In this document: positions 21,152-28,675 of the stretch, piece by piece | Layout of the letters: each line of letters starts with the position of its first letter | How positions within the stretch are numbered: position 1 is the stretch's first letter | Virus record (IMG/VR): IMGVR_UViG_3300007640_003853 | Location: 1-30,234 of that record | Origin: a virus | Length of the DNA stretch: 30,234 bases | Direction: 5' to 3' (one strand) | The notes under the pieces: model-generated | What the model saw: the letters and a program-made list of their open reading frames with translations, nothing else | Told to the model about the DNA's origin: nothing | Database searches by the model: none | Translations under genes and position numbers: made by a program

Positions 21152-21825
21152 TGTTTGAACATCTCCCCAATGATTATGAAACACTTGAAAGGGAGACGAT
21201 TGACGGGGTCAGGTATTACACAGTTCCTGGCTCCGACACTCCTCGTAAATTAGTTTCAATAACTTCTGTCATCAGTCACTTTAATCGCGAGAAGTTTCGT
21301 GAGTGGAGACAACGCGTTGGTGAAGAAGAGGCCAACAAGATTACGCGTAAGGCAACCAGTCGTGGCACTGACATGCACACACTGGTGGAACATTACCTGA
21401 AGAATGAAGAACTCCCAAGTGTTCAACCACTCTCTGAGTTCTTATTCAAGCAGGCTAAACCTGAGTTAAAACGCATCAATAACATTCATGCTCTGGAACA
21501 ATCTCTTTTCAGTTTGGAGTTAGGTGTTGCTGGAACTGTTGATTGTATCGCTGAGTTTGATAATGAACTAGCAATCATTGACTTCAAGACCAGTGGAAGA
21601 GCAAAGCCAAGAGAATGGATTGACGGTTACTTTGTTCAATGTGCAGCTTATGCTTGTATGTTGTATGAAATGACTGGACAAATCATTGATAAGTTTGTTA
21701 TAATAATGTCATGTGAAGATGGTGACGTTGTTGTTTATCAAGAGTATGATAAGGCCAAGTATATTAAACTCCTCGGTCAATATATTAGAGATTTTATTGA
21801 ATCCAAGATCCAAGAATATGTCTGA
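21151..21825 (+). CDS. PD-(D/E)XK exonuclease (MGME1/RecB-like)
   Basis: 224 residues from ATG 21151. GVAGTVDCI (126-134) and AIIDFKTSG (141-149) form the catalytic core of the PD-(D/E)XK/Cas4-RecB nuclease type: the Asp of GTVD, the Asp and Lys of DFKT. The following QCAAYACMLYE helix supplies the conserved Q-x-x-x-Y motif. N-terminal SITSVISHF and RGTDMHTLVEHYL match the MGME1-like family of cyanophages. Likely acts in single-strand DNA processing during replication or recombination, as suggested by the neighbouring gp33, gp59 and gp32. Confidence 0.85.
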   Translation: MFEHLPNDYETLERETIDGVRYYTVPGSDTPRKLVSITSVISHFNREKFREWRQRVGEEEANKITRKATSRGTDMHTLVEHYLKNEELPSVQPLSEFLFKQAKPELKRINNIHALEQSLFSLELGVAGTVDCIAEFDNELAIIDFKTSGRAKPREWIDGYFVQCAAYACMLYEMTGQIIDKFVIIMSCEDGDVVVYQEYDKAKYIKLLGQYIRDFIESKIQEYV

Positions 21826-22084
21826 TTCAAATGACAACCTGGAGAAGATTCTTGAGAGTAAGTTCTATTGCCCTCAAAAGTTTGCTCAAGAGATAGAGAA
21901 GATTGTCTCAGAGAATAAAGATATGAGATACATGGAAGCAATTGTTTTCTTCTGTGAGAAGAACTCAATTGAAATTGAATCAGTTCCCAAGTTGATGTCG
22001 AAGCCTCTAAAAGAGAGACTTAAGGCAGAAGCCATGGAGTTGAACATGCTGAAGAAAACATCTCGTGCCAAGTTGCCCCTGTGA
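21818..22084 (+). CDS. gp33: Late-transcription coactivator gp33
   Basis: 88 residues from ATG 21818; an earlier in-frame start would run through the nuclease gene. The middle (DMRYMEAIVFFCEKNSIEIESVPKL, then LKERLKAEAMELNML) aligns by eye with T4 gp33 (MSYLEATTAFLEENSI...). In T4, gp33 bridges host RNA polymerase to the sliding clamp and is needed for activated late transcription with the gp55 sigma. Presence agrees with the late-promoter boxes in this window. Gene order gp33-gp59 is that of T4-type phages. Confidence 0.82.
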   Translation: MSDSNDNLEKILESKFYCPQKFAQEIEKIVSENKDMRYMEAIVFFCEKNSIEIESVPKLMSKPLKERLKAEAMELNMLKKTSRAKLPL

Positions 22085-22689
22085 TTCCTAAAGTGTCACC
22101 TTTCGAAACTTATAAGCAATATCTTTCTCTTAAACAACACTTCACTAAAGAAAAGTACGATTACCATAGGTATGGTGGCAAGTCTCGTGCATCACTTCAA
22201 TCATTCTACAAACGCAAGGACAGATTTTTCTTTGAGAAATTGAGTCGTCAGAAGGATGATCAACAGGTCATTGATTTCTTTGTGTCTAACTTTGTGGGTT
22301 GTGATGATCCACAGACTCTTTGGATTGGAAAGATTGTAAAGGATGGAGATGAATGTTATAATCAATGGAGAAGAAGAGTTCAGTCACTCTCTTATTTCTT
22401 TAAGGGTGAGATGGAAACTCTTCTGAGTGGAAAGAAGTTTGATTCAATCTTCTCCACAGAGAAAGGTCACCCGTTGATTGTGAAGGAGTATCTATCAAAT
22501 AATCTTTCACTTGAGTCTCTTGTTATTCTGGATAAGATTCTCAACTACAGAAAGGATCTCGATAAGAGATTGTCGGATCCAGTATGGGAGTTTCTCTCTA
22601 TGAGAATTAAAAAGTATGAAACCTTTCTAAATATTGACATGTTTCACTATAAAAAACTATTAAAGGAGATGGTATTAAATGGCACTTGA
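22081..22689 (+). CDS. gp59: Replicative helicase loader gp59
   Basis: 202 residues from a GTG start overlapping the gp33 stop (GTGA). FETYKQYLSLKQHFTKEKYDYHRY matches the opening of T4 gp59, and RKDRFFFEKLSRQ, FFVSNFVG...LWIGKI and the C-terminal KYETFLNIDMFHYKKL correspond to later blocks of that protein (RRDKYFFQKLS, LNID). gp59 loads the gp41 helicase on gp32-coated forks and helps start recombination-dependent replication. Length is close to T4 (217). Confidence 0.88.
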   Translation: MIPKVSPFETYKQYLSLKQHFTKEKYDYHRYGGKSRASLQSFYKRKDRFFFEKLSRQKDDQQVIDFFVSNFVGCDDPQTLWIGKIVKDGDECYNQWRRRVQSLSYFFKGEMETLLSGKKFDSIFSTEKGHPLIVKEYLSNNLSLESLVILDKILNYRKDLDKRLSDPVWEFLSMRIKKYETFLNIDMFHYKKLLKEMVLNGT

Positions 22690-22861
22690 TAATAAAACTG
22701 CTCTGGAAAACCTTCTGAAACAGAAGGTAGAGATGGAGCAACAACTGGCGCAGGTTGAAGTTCTAAAGCAGAACTATCTTAGAGTATGTGGTGCAGTTGA
22801 TGTTCTTCAGCAAATTCTTGAGAGTGATGAGGAAGTTGTTGATTCCGAAGGAGAAGAATGA
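22679..22861 (+). CDS. Small coiled-coil protein
   Basis: 60 residues, one long amphipathic helix with heptad pattern (LENLLKQKVEMEQQLAQVEVLKQNYL) and an acidic end (SDEEVVDSEGEE). Similar small proteins lie between gp59 and gp32 in cyanophages. GGAGATG precedes the start. It overlaps gp59 by 11 bases and the next gene by ATGA. Function unknown. Confidence 0.65.
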   Translation: MALDNKTALENLLKQKVEMEQQLAQVEVLKQNYLRVCGAVDVLQQILESDEEVVDSEGEE

Positions 22862-23187
22862 AATTCTTTGATTCTGAGATTGTAAGAAAAGAGATTCTGG
22901 ACATTCAAGATCTTCAGGATGAGGTGATGGAAGGATCCATTCATCTATTCTCAATGCCGATGAATGAAAAGATTCAACATATCAAAAAGTTGAAGGAACT
23001 TCTTACAAAACAACAGACTTATTACACCAGACTTAGTTTGTCTGATGATGATGGAGCTAAAGATCAAAAGAAATATCTTGAAGATTCCGCAAGGGATCTA
23101 GGTATTCTCTCTGATGGTGAGAATCTCATGACATCTCTTCAAACAATGCAAGAAACTCTTGATAAAATCATAGAGGAGCTCGAATAA
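22858..23187 (+). CDS. DUF1825-family protein
   Basis: 109 residues. MKFFDSEIVRKEILDIQDLQDEV followed by helical segments ending in LQTMQETLDKIIEELE matches the layout of cyanobacterial DUF1825 proteins (MAFFDSEIVQ..., a roughly 110-residue all-helical family). Acquisition from a host is a fair inference. It sits in the replication operon between the coiled-coil protein and gp32; its function is not known. Acidic, no Cys. Confidence 0.72.
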   Translation: MKFFDSEIVRKEILDIQDLQDEVMEGSIHLFSMPMNEKIQHIKKLKELLTKQQTYYTRLSLSDDDGAKDQKKYLEDSARDLGILSDGENLMTSLQTMQETLDKIIEELE

Positions 23188-23229
23188 CACACAAACACAC
23201 AACGAATACAAACAATACGGAGAATACAA
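23188..23229 (+). promoter_or_regulatory. A/C-rich unstructured leader of gp32 (candidate autoregulatory site)
   Basis: 42 bases made almost only of A and C (runs of CACACA and ACAAAC), ending in CGGAG 7 bases before ATG 23230. It cannot form a stem with itself. T4 gp32 represses its own translation by binding an unstructured leader, so this may be the same control. Confidence 0.5.
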
Positions 23230-24159
23230 ATGAGTTTTGATAAACTTAAGAAGCAGTCCTCACTGGGCGACCTCACCAAGAAACTGGTGAAGGAAGTGGA
23301 GAAAATGAATGGAGGAGGTGGGAGTAACCAAGACGAACGTCTTTGGAAACCAGAGATGGGTAAGGATGGTGTCGGTTATGCCGTCATTCGCTTCCTTCCT
23401 GCACCTGATGGAGAGGACCTCCCTTGGGTGAAACTATTCTCTCATGCCTTCCAAGGTCCTGGTGGATGGTACATTGAGAACTCCTTGACCACTCTGGGTC
23501 AGAATGATCCTCTTGGAGAACTGAACCGCGAACTGTGGAACAGTGGTAACGATGCAGATAAGGAGACTGTTCGGAAACAGAAGCGTAAGCTTTCCTTCTA
23601 TTCCAACATCTATGTGGTGAAGGATCCAGCCAATCCTCAGAATGAGGGTAAGGTTTTCCTTTACAGGTTTGGTAAGAAGATCTTTGATAAGATCATGGAA
23701 GTGATGCAACCTGAGTTTGAGGATGAAGAACCCATCAACCCCTTTGATTTCTGGCAGGGTGCAAACTTCAAACTGAAGCTTAAGAAGGTTGCTGGTTACT
23801 GGAATTATGACAACTCTGAATTCGACAAGCCAAGTGCTCTGTTGGATGACGATGAGGCAATGGAAGCCATCTGGAAGAAAGAAAGTTCCCTTCAGGAAAT
23901 TATCGCACCTGATAAATTCAAGTCTTATGATGACCTGAAGAAGCGTCTGGATGCTGTTCTTGGCAATAAGAACAAGCCATCTCGTCCCATTGAAGATGAG
24001 CCTGTGGCTGAGTCTGTGGAACCTCGCATTTCTGAGGAAGAAGTGTTGAGGAAACTTGAGGCTTCTGCTAAGAGGGAAGTGGTTGAAGACACCCCAGTTG
24101 AAAGTGGTGTTGATGAAGAAGACCCCATGCAATATTTTGCTAGGCTTGCAGGGGACTGA
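23230..24159 (+). CDS. gp32: Single-stranded DNA-binding protein gp32
   Basis: 309 residues, equal to T4 gp32 (301). The N-terminal basic helix region is followed by the core: KRKLSFYSNIYVVKDPANPQNEGKVFLYRFGKKI (118-151) matches T4 closely, as do WQGANFKLKLKKVAGYWNYD and DKFKSYDDL. The last 60 residues are acidic, as in the protein-binding tail of T4 gp32. There is no Cys anywhere, so the zinc site of T4 (H64, C77, C87, C90) is lost. It coats ssDNA in replication, repair and recombination and works with gp59. Confidence 0.96.
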   Translation: MSFDKLKKQSSLGDLTKKLVKEVEKMNGGGGSNQDERLWKPEMGKDGVGYAVIRFLPAPDGEDLPWVKLFSHAFQGPGGWYIENSLTTLGQNDPLGELNRELWNSGNDADKETVRKQKRKLSFYSNIYVVKDPANPQNEGKVFLYRFGKKIFDKIMEVMQPEFEDEEPINPFDFWQGANFKLKLKKVAGYWNYDNSEFDKPSALLDDDEAMEAIWKKESSLQEIIAPDKFKSYDDLKKRLDAVLGNKNKPSRPIEDEPVAESVEPRISEEEVLRKLEASAKREVVEDTPVESGVDEEDPMQYFARLAGD

Positions 24160-24182
24160 TCTGAAATTCAACTTTTAATTCC

Positions 24183-24215
24183 ATGCCTGGGGGAAAAATT
24201 CTCCAGGCATTTTTT
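24183..24215 (+). terminator. Rho-independent terminator after gp32
   Basis: ATGCCTGG (24183-24190) pairs perfectly with CCAGGCAT (24203-24210) and is followed by TTTTT. It separates gp32 from the converging minus-strand gp53 gene. On the minus strand the hairpin lacks a clean T-run, so it mainly serves gp32. Confidence 0.88.
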
Positions 24216-24237
24216 ATGCTCTATTACCTTTTTATTC

Positions 24238-24909
24238 TTACTGGAATAAGCGGATATCATCACCCTTCACTCGACTGGGGGATTCATATTGCGAAGACCC
24301 AGAAGGATAAGGCATGATGTTCTCCATGTCATCAATGATAAGACCAACATAGAAGTTCTTCAGAACATAGATGTTTCTTCTGTCGTCCTGAAGTTTGGAT
24401 TCATAATCCCAGTTGGTGTATTCATCTGTGATTTGTGTGGATATTGTTTCTGTTCCCAATCCACGATCAAAGTAAGTGATACTGAAGTTTCGTGAGACTT
24501 CCTTACCTGCTGGAAAGATAAGGTTACCAAGAGAATCTCTTACTTCTCTGGTCTCATAATGATGAACAGCATAGATGTTGTCTTCTGATCCATACTTATT
24601 CACAAGATAGTTATCAAATGATTGTTGAGACAGAGGCCACTCGTTCTCAGGATTCACAATGTTGTTAGACAACATAACTAACCAATCGAGATTCTCATCA
24701 TTGTAGATTTTATAAGCAACCTCATCAGGTCTCTCATCACCAATTACCTTATACTTGTTGAAGAACTGTAGGTCATCAAAGATGTCTGGACGAATTCGAC
24801 CTCTTCTGAAAAGATTCTTGACCTCAACATAATCATTGATGTTCTTGGTACCAGGAAGACGACTAACGTAGTCGAAGTCTGGAACGTAACGGAAATACTT
24901 CTTAGCCAT
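24238..24909 (-). CDS. gp53: Baseplate wedge protein gp53
   Basis: 223 residues. YKIYNDENLDWLVMLSNNIVNPENEWPLS (about 67-95) is the hallmark of gp53-type wedge proteins, followed by the short LysM-like segment. The N-terminus (YFRYVPDFDYVSR) is typical of cyanophage versions. In T4, gp53 joins wedges into the hexagonal baseplate. Last gene of the minus-strand block; its ATG lies directly at the end of gp48 (one-base overlap at 24909). Confidence 0.9.
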   Translation of the reverse strand: MAKKYFRYVPDFDYVSRLPGTKNINDYVEVKNLFRRGRIRPDIFDDLQFFNKYKVIGDERPDEVAYKIYNDENLDWLVMLSNNIVNPENEWPLSQQSFDNYLVNKYGSEDNIYAVHHYETREVRDSLGNLIFPAGKEVSRNFSITYFDRGLGTETISTQITDEYTNWDYESKLQDDRRNIYVLKNFYVGLIIDDMENIMPYPSGSSQYESPSRVKGDDIRLFQ

Positions 24910-26384
24910 TAGTATCCAGTGCCTCCAGCGTTTTCGTAATCTTGTGCATAAATTGGATCAAGTTCTCCAAACTGCATGTTAATTGAATAGGATGTCATGG
25001 AACCATCCACATAAGTCATATAGACATTATCTGGTGTGTAATTGACACGACAATTCATCAAAGCACATGGTTTAATCTTATTCATGTATGGATGTGGTCC
25101 ATCATTACTAATATATTCCAACTTAAAGATGTTAGGAGTATAGAGAAATAATCCTTGATCAGAATAAGCTGGTGCCATGTTTTTCTTGAAGAAAGAGATG
25201 ATCTCTTTACATGTTTGTGCTTCGCTTTGGCTTCTGGGTGTGAGTTTAAAATTGAAACTAAACGTTCTTAACTTAGGACCATTAAACAGAAGTTCAAGGT
25301 TGGGGTTAATGACAGTTCCTGTTGAACGAGCTGTGATGTTTGCTCCCACGGCCTGTCCAGCAAAGTAAGCTTTCAGGAAAGCTTCATTGTTTGGTTCCGA
25401 AAGGATCTTCTGAGCTGATTTTCCAACATTATCGAGAAGATTTTGAGCTCCTCCAATTATATCGAAGTTTGACAGATCCGTGATGGCTCCCATGGCAGCT
25501 TGAGCCAGTTCTGCATAGATCATGTTGAGACTGTCACCACCCCAATCGACAGAGTGTGTTTCTTCTAGGTTAGGTTGCATTGGAAGTTGAACCGTTCCCT
25601 GAGGTGCCCCAAGTCGTTGTTCTGATGACCCACCAGCGCTGGTGAGTTGTCTGCCCTCTGCTGAATACTTATGAGCAGTAAATGAGATATAATCATAACC
25701 AAACTGACCGAGATTGGATTCAGGATATGTCAGTCTCATTGACCTTGAAGTCCCTGGCACCCCAGAGGACCTAGTGGAAGACCTACCACTTACTCTGTCG
25801 TCTGGAACAGCTTTCAATGTGGCCCGCACACCTTCGTTGGGAAGTCGATAAGTGGAACCATTGTTTGGTAAGTTACCTGAACCATTGCCTGTGACGTTAG
25901 AACGACCAACTCCTCCAGTTATCTCACCCTGGTTCTCGTCGATGTCATAGGCGTAGGGATTACTATCGGTAACATCTCCGTCACCATTTACCAGTTGACC
26001 TGTAGTTGGGTTTTGAGTACCAGGAACACGACTTTGAAAGAATGCTAGGTTCTTCTTCTCCCAGTCCAATGTTCCATCGAAGTTTCCTTTGTCAAGAAGA
26101 ATTCTTGCTCTGTCATCATTAAAGATAGGAACAGCTTCTGTGTAGAACTGGCGTTCAAACTCATCAGATGTCAGTCTCTGTGTTTGAGAACCTTGACGAC
26201 TGTTATAGAGTTGAAGGAAAAGAGGTTGGTTATCAATGGTCCAAACATAATTATCGGCAGATGCCAGAAGCCGACCCTTCTCGATACCACTTCTCTGTGT
26301 AATTTCTACGGAACCATTATCAGTGTCAACATATTCATCGACTCTGAGGTTGTTCCAAATCGTGGTTGATTTTACTTCAGCCAT
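24909..26384 (-). CDS. gp48: Baseplate tail-tube cap/junction protein gp48
   Basis: 491 residues, longer than T4 gp48 (364). The C-terminal half (LFNGPKLRTFSFNFKLTPRSQSEAQTCKEIISFFKKNM at about 367-404, then CRVNYTPDNVYMTYVDGSMTSYSINMQF) is the tail-tube-like fold characteristic of gp48. The N-terminal 200 residues are polar, with a Ser/Gly/Asn-rich stretch (about 150-230) that may be an insertion. gp48 sits on the baseplate hub and starts tail-tube growth with gp54. A minus-strand CATAAATA box precedes it. Confidence 0.85.
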   Translation of the reverse strand: MAEVKSTTIWNNLRVDEYVDTDNGSVEITQRSGIEKGRLLASADNYVWTIDNQPLFLQLYNSRQGSQTQRLTSDEFERQFYTEAVPIFNDDRARILLDKGNFDGTLDWEKKNLAFFQSRVPGTQNPTTGQLVNGDGDVTDSNPYAYDIDENQGEITGGVGRSNVTGNGSGNLPNNGSTYRLPNEGVRATLKAVPDDRVSGRSSTRSSGVPGTSRSMRLTYPESNLGQFGYDYISFTAHKYSAEGRQLTSAGGSSEQRLGAPQGTVQLPMQPNLEETHSVDWGGDSLNMIYAELAQAAMGAITDLSNFDIIGGAQNLLDNVGKSAQKILSEPNNEAFLKAYFAGQAVGANITARSTGTVINPNLELLFNGPKLRTFSFNFKLTPRSQSEAQTCKEIISFFKKNMAPAYSDQGLFLYTPNIFKLEYISNDGPHPYMNKIKPCALMNCRVNYTPDNVYMTYVDGSMTSYSINMQFGELDPIYAQDYENAGGTGY

Positions 26385-26399
26385 TACGTTGGCACATTT

Positions 26400-26777
26400 T
26401 TAGTTATTTATGGTGAAGTTTTGATATGGAATGGACCTCATATCACTGAGTTCTGCTGGATAAACCAGATAGAAAAGACTTTGAACTTCTTCCCAGTCAT
26501 AATTTCTGAAGTCACCCCAGTGATAATTTACACCACGGAATCCCCATTCATAAACTTCCAAACAAGCAATCAGAGGAAAGGTGTCATATTCAATTCTGGG
26601 AGTCTTTGCTTTGTAAATGAAAGTGTAATATCTACCAGGCAGAGGAACAGGTTCAGGAGGACTGAGCACTTCCATTAAGGCAAGCATCATACTGTCAGAT
26701 TCACCGAGAGCAGTGATGTCGTCTTTTGTTTCTTCAACTCTATTTATTTCGCTTGCGAGATACTTTCTTTGGTCCAT
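26400..26777 (-). CDS. Conserved hypothetical protein of the baseplate/head block
   Basis: 125 residues. Acidic helical start (NRVEETKDDITALGES), then an aromatic-rich part (RYYTFIYKAKTPRIEYDTFPLIA, FRGVNYHWGDFRNYDWEEVQSLFYLVYP) that looks like a compact beta-rich fold. I do not recognise the family. Placed between gp4 and gp48 and overlapping gp4 by 38 bases, so it is probably a late structural or assembly protein. Confidence 0.6.
   Translation of the reverse strand: MDQRKYLASEINRVEETKDDITALGESDSMMLALMEVLSPPEPVPLPGRYYTFIYKAKTPRIEYDTFPLIACLEVYEWGFRGVNYHWGDFRNYDWEEVQSLFYLVYPAELSDMRSIPYQNFTINN
26405..26412 (-). promoter_or_regulatory. Late-promoter-like box CATAAATA upstream of gp48
   Basis: CATAAATA on the minus strand, about 20 bases ahead of the gp48 start at 26384. 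It overlaps the last codons of the upstream gene. Confidence 0.5.
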
Positions 26778-27216
26778 CTAATCCCAGTTCCTTTTCTGTC
26801 AGTATCATAAATTCCACACCATTGTCTGCTGCGAATTCTCTAGCGGCCGACCACTTAGCCTGATTTACTTCATAAGTGAGTGATTCATAAAGAAATGATT
26901 TGGTTACTTTCTTTCCTCTTACTGGTGGTTTAGTTTGTTTGTAGGGTTTAACTTCAACAACAAATTTCTTCACCTTGCCATTTCTTTGTTTGATTTCAAT
27001 GAGAAAGTCGGGATAATAACGATGTACCTTTCCGTCCTTAGGTGAGACATAAGGTATTGAGAATTCTTCACTTGCCCATCTCAAAACATTGGGGTTTCTA
27101 TCAAAGTATCGACAAGCTCTTCTCTCCCAAGAAGACCGACAGATAATGTTATTGGAATTGCCAATGTATTTCTCTGGATTTTCTGGTTTGTAGATACTTT
27201 TTATACTCTCACCCAT
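26740..27216 (-). CDS. gp4: Head completion protein gp4 (TnsA-like nuclease fold)
   Basis: 158 residues, close to T4 gp4 (150). CRSSWERRACRYFDRNP (26-42) is the conserved opening; HRYYPDFLIEI...FVVEVKP (65-91) is the PD-(D/E)XK core of TnsA-type endonucleases, with D70, E89 and K91 as the likely catalytic residues. T4 gp4 is needed to make filled heads competent for tail joining, perhaps by trimming the packaged DNA end. First gene of the minus-strand block, with its late-promoter-like box at 27244-27251. Confidence 0.85.
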   Translation of the reverse strand: MGESIKSIYKPENPEKYIGNSNNIICRSSWERRACRYFDRNPNVLRWASEEFSIPYVSPKDGKVHRYYPDFLIEIKQRNGKVKKFVVEVKPYKQTKPPVRGKKVTKSFLYESLTYEVNQAKWSAAREFAADNGVEFMILTEKELGLDGPKKVSRKRNK

Positions 27217-27221
27217 CCCCT

Positions 27222-27230
27222 CTAAATAAT
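27222..27230 (+). promoter_or_regulatory. Late-promoter-like box CTAAATAAT (rightward)
   Basis: Plus-strand TCTAAATAAT-type box 22 bases ahead of the tail-tube-like gene at 27252. It lies between the gp4 start and the minus-strand box, so the two promoters are arranged back to back with crossing start regions. Confidence 0.55.
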
Positions 27231-27243
27231 AACAACCCTAGCA

Positions 27244-27251
27244 GTATTTAG
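27244..27251 (-). promoter_or_regulatory. Late-promoter-like box CTAAATAC (leftward, gp4)
   Basis: Minus-strand CTAAATAC, 27 bases ahead of the gp4 ATG at 27216. It ends directly before the plus-strand ATG 27252. No other promoter is visible for gp4. Confidence 0.5.
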
Positions 27252-27893
27252 ATGGCAGGTCCTATAGCCAATTCATGGAGGACATCCGCAATCAAGAGCC
27301 GCATTCTGAATGTAGCTCAGACATCTGTTTATCAAGTGAAGTTGCAACCACCTTCCGCCGTCAATAGTTTTCTTGATTCCAGAGGATTTAGTTATTCTCA
27401 GGATGGAACTAATGTTGAGTTGCTTTGTAATGCAACCACACTTCCTGGTCCTAATTTTTACACACATGAAGTAAAGAATGACCATGCTGGTGTGACAGAG
27501 AGAATGGTTTACAGAAAAGATTTTGACTCCTCTGTTGATTTTACCTTTATGGTTGACCACAAATATGATGTGGTTGAGATGTTTGATGGGTGGATGGATT
27601 TCATTGCCGGTTACAATGAAGACCCGGAGGAAGATGCCAATCAGGCACTGGGTTATAGAATGAGATACCCTAATGAGTATCGTTCCGATAATGTTTACAT
27701 TAGTAAGTTTGAAAAGAATGTCAACAGTGTCGGTGGTGGCGACAGTAGTTATCAAATGACTTATCAGTTGATTGGTGCTTATCCCAAGCAAGTTCAACCA
27801 ACTCAGGTAAATTATGACAGGTCACAGGTGTTGAGTTACACTGTCTCCATGGGATTTATTAGATACATCAGAACCCGTGAAAGGCTCAAATAA
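27252..27893 (+). CDS. Tail-tube-like protein (gp19/gp54 family)
   Basis: 213 residues. ATTLPGPNFYTHEVKNDHAGVTERMVYRKDFDSSVDFTFMVD at about 61-102, then MFDGWMDFIAGY and a C-terminal beta part (YQMTYQLIGAYPKQVQP), follow the pattern of the tail-tube fold shared by T4 gp19 and gp54. Next to gp48, gp53 and gp26, the tail-tube initiator gp54 is the likeliest role; it is shorter than T4 gp54 (320). The exact T4 equivalent is uncertain. Confidence 0.68.
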   Translation: MAGPIANSWRTSAIKSRILNVAQTSVYQVKLQPPSAVNSFLDSRGFSYSQDGTNVELLCNATTLPGPNFYTHEVKNDHAGVTERMVYRKDFDSSVDFTFMVDHKYDVVEMFDGWMDFIAGYNEDPEEDANQALGYRMRYPNEYRSDNVYISKFEKNVNSVGGGDSSYQMTYQLIGAYPKQVQPTQVNYDRSQVLSYTVSMGFIRYIRTRERLK

Positions 27894-27898
27894 ATAAT
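27889..27898 (+). promoter_or_regulatory. Late-promoter-like box AATAAATAAT
   Basis: ATAAATA core overlapping the preceding stop codon, 21 bases before the gp26 start at 27919. Confidence 0.45.
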
Positions 27899-27918
27899 AG
27901 AGAACATAATGATTCGTT

Positions 27919-28638
27919 ATGCCATTACCTAAAATTGCCACTCCTCAATATGAGTTGGAGTTGCCATCAACAAAAAAGACAATTAAGTATCGTCCGTTTC
28001 TAGTTAAGGAAGAAAAACTTTTGGTTCTTGCCCTTGAAAGTGAGGACATGAAACAAATCACAACAGCCATCAAACAAGTTCTTAAGAATTGCATCCTCAC
28101 CAGAGGAGTGAAGGTTGAAACACTTCCGACCTTTGACATTGAGTATCTGTTTCTTCACATTCGTGGTAAGTCTGTGGGTGAGGAAATTGAGCTCAACATT
28201 ATCTCTCCAGACGACAGACAGACTAACATCCCAATCAAGATTTCTGTTGATGAGATTCGGGTCATTGAGGATGAGTCTCACAGCAAGCATGTTAAATTGG
28301 ATGACAATCTAATGATGGAAATGAAGTATCCATCACTGGACCAGTTCATCAAAAACAACTTCAACTTCAATGAATCTCTTGACATGGACAAGTCTTTTGA
28401 GTTGATTGCTTCCTGTGTAGGTAAAATCTACAATGAAGAAGAAGTCTGGGTGGCAGAAGAGTTCTCTATGAAAGAGATTGTTGAGTTCTTGGAACAGATG
28501 AACTCAGTTCAGTTTAAGGAGATTGAGAGGTTCTTCTCAACAATGCCTAAACTTTCTCATGAGATTGAGGTTGTGAATCCAAATACTAAAGTTAAGAGCA
28601 CTATCGTTTTGGAGGGATTAGCCAGTTTTTTCGCGTAG
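27919..28638 (+). CDS. gp26: Baseplate hub assembly protein gp26 (T4 baseplate family)
   Basis: 239 residues. PKIATPQYELELPSTKKTIKYRPFLVKEEKLLVLALES (4-41) is the characteristic start of the T4 gp26 family (PF12322), with QVLKNCILTRGVKVETLPTFDIEYLFLHIRGKSVGE in the middle. gp26 works in building the central hub and acts before the tape measure is incorporated. It ends ...AGT TTT TTC GCG TAG: a U UUU UUC slippery heptamer (28626-28632) one codon before the stop. A -1 shift here would join it to the following gp51-like frame. Confidence 0.88.
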   Translation: MPLPKIATPQYELELPSTKKTIKYRPFLVKEEKLLVLALESEDMKQITTAIKQVLKNCILTRGVKVETLPTFDIEYLFLHIRGKSVGEEIELNIISPDDRQTNIPIKISVDEIRVIEDESHSKHVKLDDNLMMEMKYPSLDQFIKNNFNFNESLDMDKSFELIASCVGKIYNEEEVWVAEEFSMKEIVEFLEQMNSVQFKEIERFFSTMPKLSHEIEVVNPNTKVKSTIVLEGLASFFA

Positions 28639-28675
28639 GAATGGTCCACATGGACCTTGAAGCCTATTTTAGGCT
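28626..28675 (+). promoter_or_regulatory. Candidate programmed -1 ribosomal frameshift signal
   Basis: Slippery heptamer T TTT TTC (28626-28632) in the correct phase for the gp26 frame, followed after 10 bases by hairpin GGTCC-ACAT-GGACC (28643-28656) and a second hairpin AGCCT-ATTTT-AGGCT (28661-28675). A -1 slip bypasses the gp26 stop (28636-28638) and continues in the gp51-like frame. Confidence 0.65.

Noticed and set aside
23434-24171. A 245-codon open frame on the minus strand opposite gp32.
   Set aside because: It lies wholly antisense to a certain gene; its length reflects gp32 codon usage. No ribosome-binding site or family match.
26741-26748. A minus-strand AATAAATA string as a promoter for the 26400-26777 gene.
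   Set aside because: It lies downstream of that gene's start at 26777, so it could serve only later genes; it may be chance in A/T-rich coding sequence.
27273-27797. A 174-codon minus-strand frame opposite the tail-tube-like gene.
   Set aside because: Antisense shadow of a well-supported gene with no independent support.
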